From the NCBI GenBank assembly GCA_963575745.1, contig CAUYUJ010003559.1, forward strand, positions 348,423 through 412,422: a DNA stretch of 64,000 nt, given 5' to 3'. Each line of letters begins with the position of its first letter. The stretch's first letter is position 1. Shown here piece by piece: positions 62,648 through 64,000 of this stretch. Position numbers and translations under genes: made by a program. The stretch comes from Prorocentrum cordatum. Lineage: Eukaryota; Sar; Dinophyceae; Prorocentrales; Prorocentraceae. The notes under the pieces are model-generated. The model did not search any database. It was given only the letters and a program-made list of their open reading frames with translations, and was not told the origin of the DNA.

Positions 62648-64000
62648 TTACCTCCAGCTTGCTGCTGTGCTGAGGTCTTCAATGAAGCCCCTAGGAAAAC
62701 CATCCACTCCTTGTAGCGAAGCTGGAGAACAGGGCAACTCGAAATCATTTGCGTGCACGAACTCAGTACAGCGCGCAACTCGGGCGCACTGCCTGCTGAA
62801 AGGCTGTGCCACTTGAGCCACGTGGCATCGCCAAGAAATGCACATGCAGAAGAAACCAGACGGCACCCAGGCGGCAACGCCCGCTGTGCAGAGCATGAAG
62901 AAGCCGCGTTCGGTAACCATATTGTGCATGCTGTCCGGGCTGGCCTCCATCAACTTGCTCACCTTCTCAGCGCAAGACTTGCCCTCGACGTGCTCGCCCT
63001 GCACGCAGACGAGCAGCAGACCTCCCTTCAACGCGATGGTCCACTGGCCGAGGCCGAACGGGTTGAACCCGACATGCACGAACTTCGCGCTGCTGCATTG
63101 CATGCTCAGGGCGAAGAAGGACGGAAGACACGAGTGCAAGACGCTGAAGGGTTCTCTAGGCTCGGATCTTGAAGAACACTGCTGATGGCCTTGTTGATGT
63201 CCTCGTCGTGCTTGGGCTTATCCAACGCTGCGCTCGCGGCATCCTTGCCCCCAAGCTGCGACGCCAACCACTTCGCGAGGATGTCGACGACCTTCAGCGC
63301 CCCGAGCTTGTCCTTCAGCGCGGTGTCATTCACAAACCTGGGACGCGAGCGATCCCACTGATCATCCTTCTCGAGCGCCTTCTGGACGACCGGCCCAGAC
63401 TTCGTCTTCCAACCTGTGCAACACCCCTCCTCGTGGCACATGGTTGATGTAGCGGGTGCGGATCTTCTCGTGCGCGGGGACGTGGACCTCCCCAGCGGCC
63501 TTCTCCTCCTCGGAGTTCGCCTGCGCGCCCCTCAGGTCGCCCATTTCCTTCTTCTTGATGAGGCCCCGCAGTATCGATATAGATCTGCGTATGCCCTGAA
63601 AGGCCCTGTTATTGTCAATGCGCTGCTTCTTCAAACTCTCAAGGTGCCCCTTCATGTCCTTCGCGGTTGCCTCCTTGTTGAAAGCGGCCCGCAACTCCTC
63701 AATCGCATCGCAAAACTCCTTAGACACATTCTCGCACTGCTTCGGCGCATCCGCCAGGATAGCGAAGGCCTCTGTCGCGTTCTCGCTGTCGGAGCCGATC
63801 TTCTCCTTGGCGGCCGCCACCACCTCGTTGACATCAGCGAGCAACTGCCTGGAGGCGACCTGGAACAACTCCTTGCACTTCACAAACTCGGAGGCCCTGC
63901 TGACACGGTACTTCGAGATGTCGCCATCGCTTTCCTTCTCCTCCCCTTGCTGCGCCATGTAGATGCTCGCCTCCATGGTGTCCTGCGCCAAGAGAGCGTC
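62648..64000 (-). pseudogene. unknown gene with WVPSG (cupin-like?) motif, frameshifted and cut by the window end
   Basis: Three minus-strand frames follow on from each other. 63991-63440: MAQDTMEASIYMAQQGEEKE then a long charged helix (CDAIEELRAAFNKEATAKDM). From about 63440 to 63145: EGCCTGWKTKSGPVVQKALE then KVVDILAKWLASQLGGKDAA. From about 63145 to 62760: HSCLPSFFALSMQCSSAKFV then FNPFGLGQWTIALKGG and CTAGVAAWVPSGFFCMCIS. A single indel explains each junction (near 63440 and 63145). The Phe-Gly-x-Gly-Gln-Trp plus W-V-P-S-G pattern resembles a beta-barrel (cupin/JmjC-like) protein that I recall as multicopy in dinoflagellates. Function unknown. The 5' end may lie outside the window. Confidence 0.4.

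Noticed and set aside
62800-62835. Minus-strand GCCACGTGGCTCAAG resembling a DinoSL end
   Set aside because: Needs a deletion and two mismatches, lies in apparent coding sequence and has no TCC tract or LINE ORF1 beside it. Probably chance.

Overview
The window reads as nuclear DNA of a dinoflagellate. Three near-perfect copies of the dinoflagellate 22-nt spliced leader (DinoSL, ending CCATTTTGGCTCAAG) are embedded in it. Established knowledge ties that leader to dinoflagellate mRNAs, so genomic copies mark reverse-transcribed mRNAs. High GC, long triplet and dinucleotide microsatellites, very low density of host genes and many decayed retroelements agree with this. The genus cannot be fixed from sequence alone.

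Layout. 1-2.8 kb: 5' part of a non-LTR retrotransposon on the minus strand (ORF1 with a Cys4 zinc finger, DinoSL upstream) with a 327-bp tandem repeat downstream of it. 2.8-9.3 kb: microsatellites, a degenerate 10-11 bp minisatellite and unassigned DNA. 9.3-24.5 kb: a very large tyrosine-recombinase (DIRS/Ngaro-like) retrotransposon on the plus strand. It carries membrane-segment ORFs, a gag-like protein with a CCCH finger, a methyltransferase-like domain, RT-RNase H, a second possible methyltransferase-like domain and a damaged recombinase, and is bounded by split-direct-repeat-like ends. 24.9-25.1 kb: one exon of a host-type FYVE zinc-finger gene. 26.4-28.2 kb: (TCC)n tracts. 28.2-35.4 kb: a second LINE with ORF1, EEP endonuclease, RT, zinc knuckle, RNase H and Cys-rich tail, starting at a DinoSL. 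36-37.8 kb: LINE and unknown ORF fragments. 38.2-43.8 kb: a third LINE whose 5' end carries a full DinoSL followed by a truncated relic DinoSL. 43.8-48.1 kb: triplet repeats and unassigned GC-rich DNA. 48.4-50.7 kb: a frameshifted member of a transposase-like dinoflagellate protein family. 51-54.5 kb: a Q-rich ORF, homopolymers and small tandem repeats. 54.6-61.2 kb: a second tyrosine-recombinase retrotransposon, minus strand, with clear A1-internal-B1-A2-B2 split direct repeats. 62.6-64 kb: the 3' part of a frameshifted minus-strand gene with a WVPSG motif.

How it works together. Nearly all recognisable coding sequence belongs to retrotransposons of two classes. The LINEs appear to be trans-spliced and copied with the spliced leader, and each LINE 5' end abuts a (TCC)n tract. 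The two DIRS-like elements share a methyltransferase-like domain but carry it on opposite sides of the RT/recombinase core. Most elements bear frameshifts, stops or lost catalytic residues. Some of those may be uncorrected long-read errors, since several fall at homopolymers.
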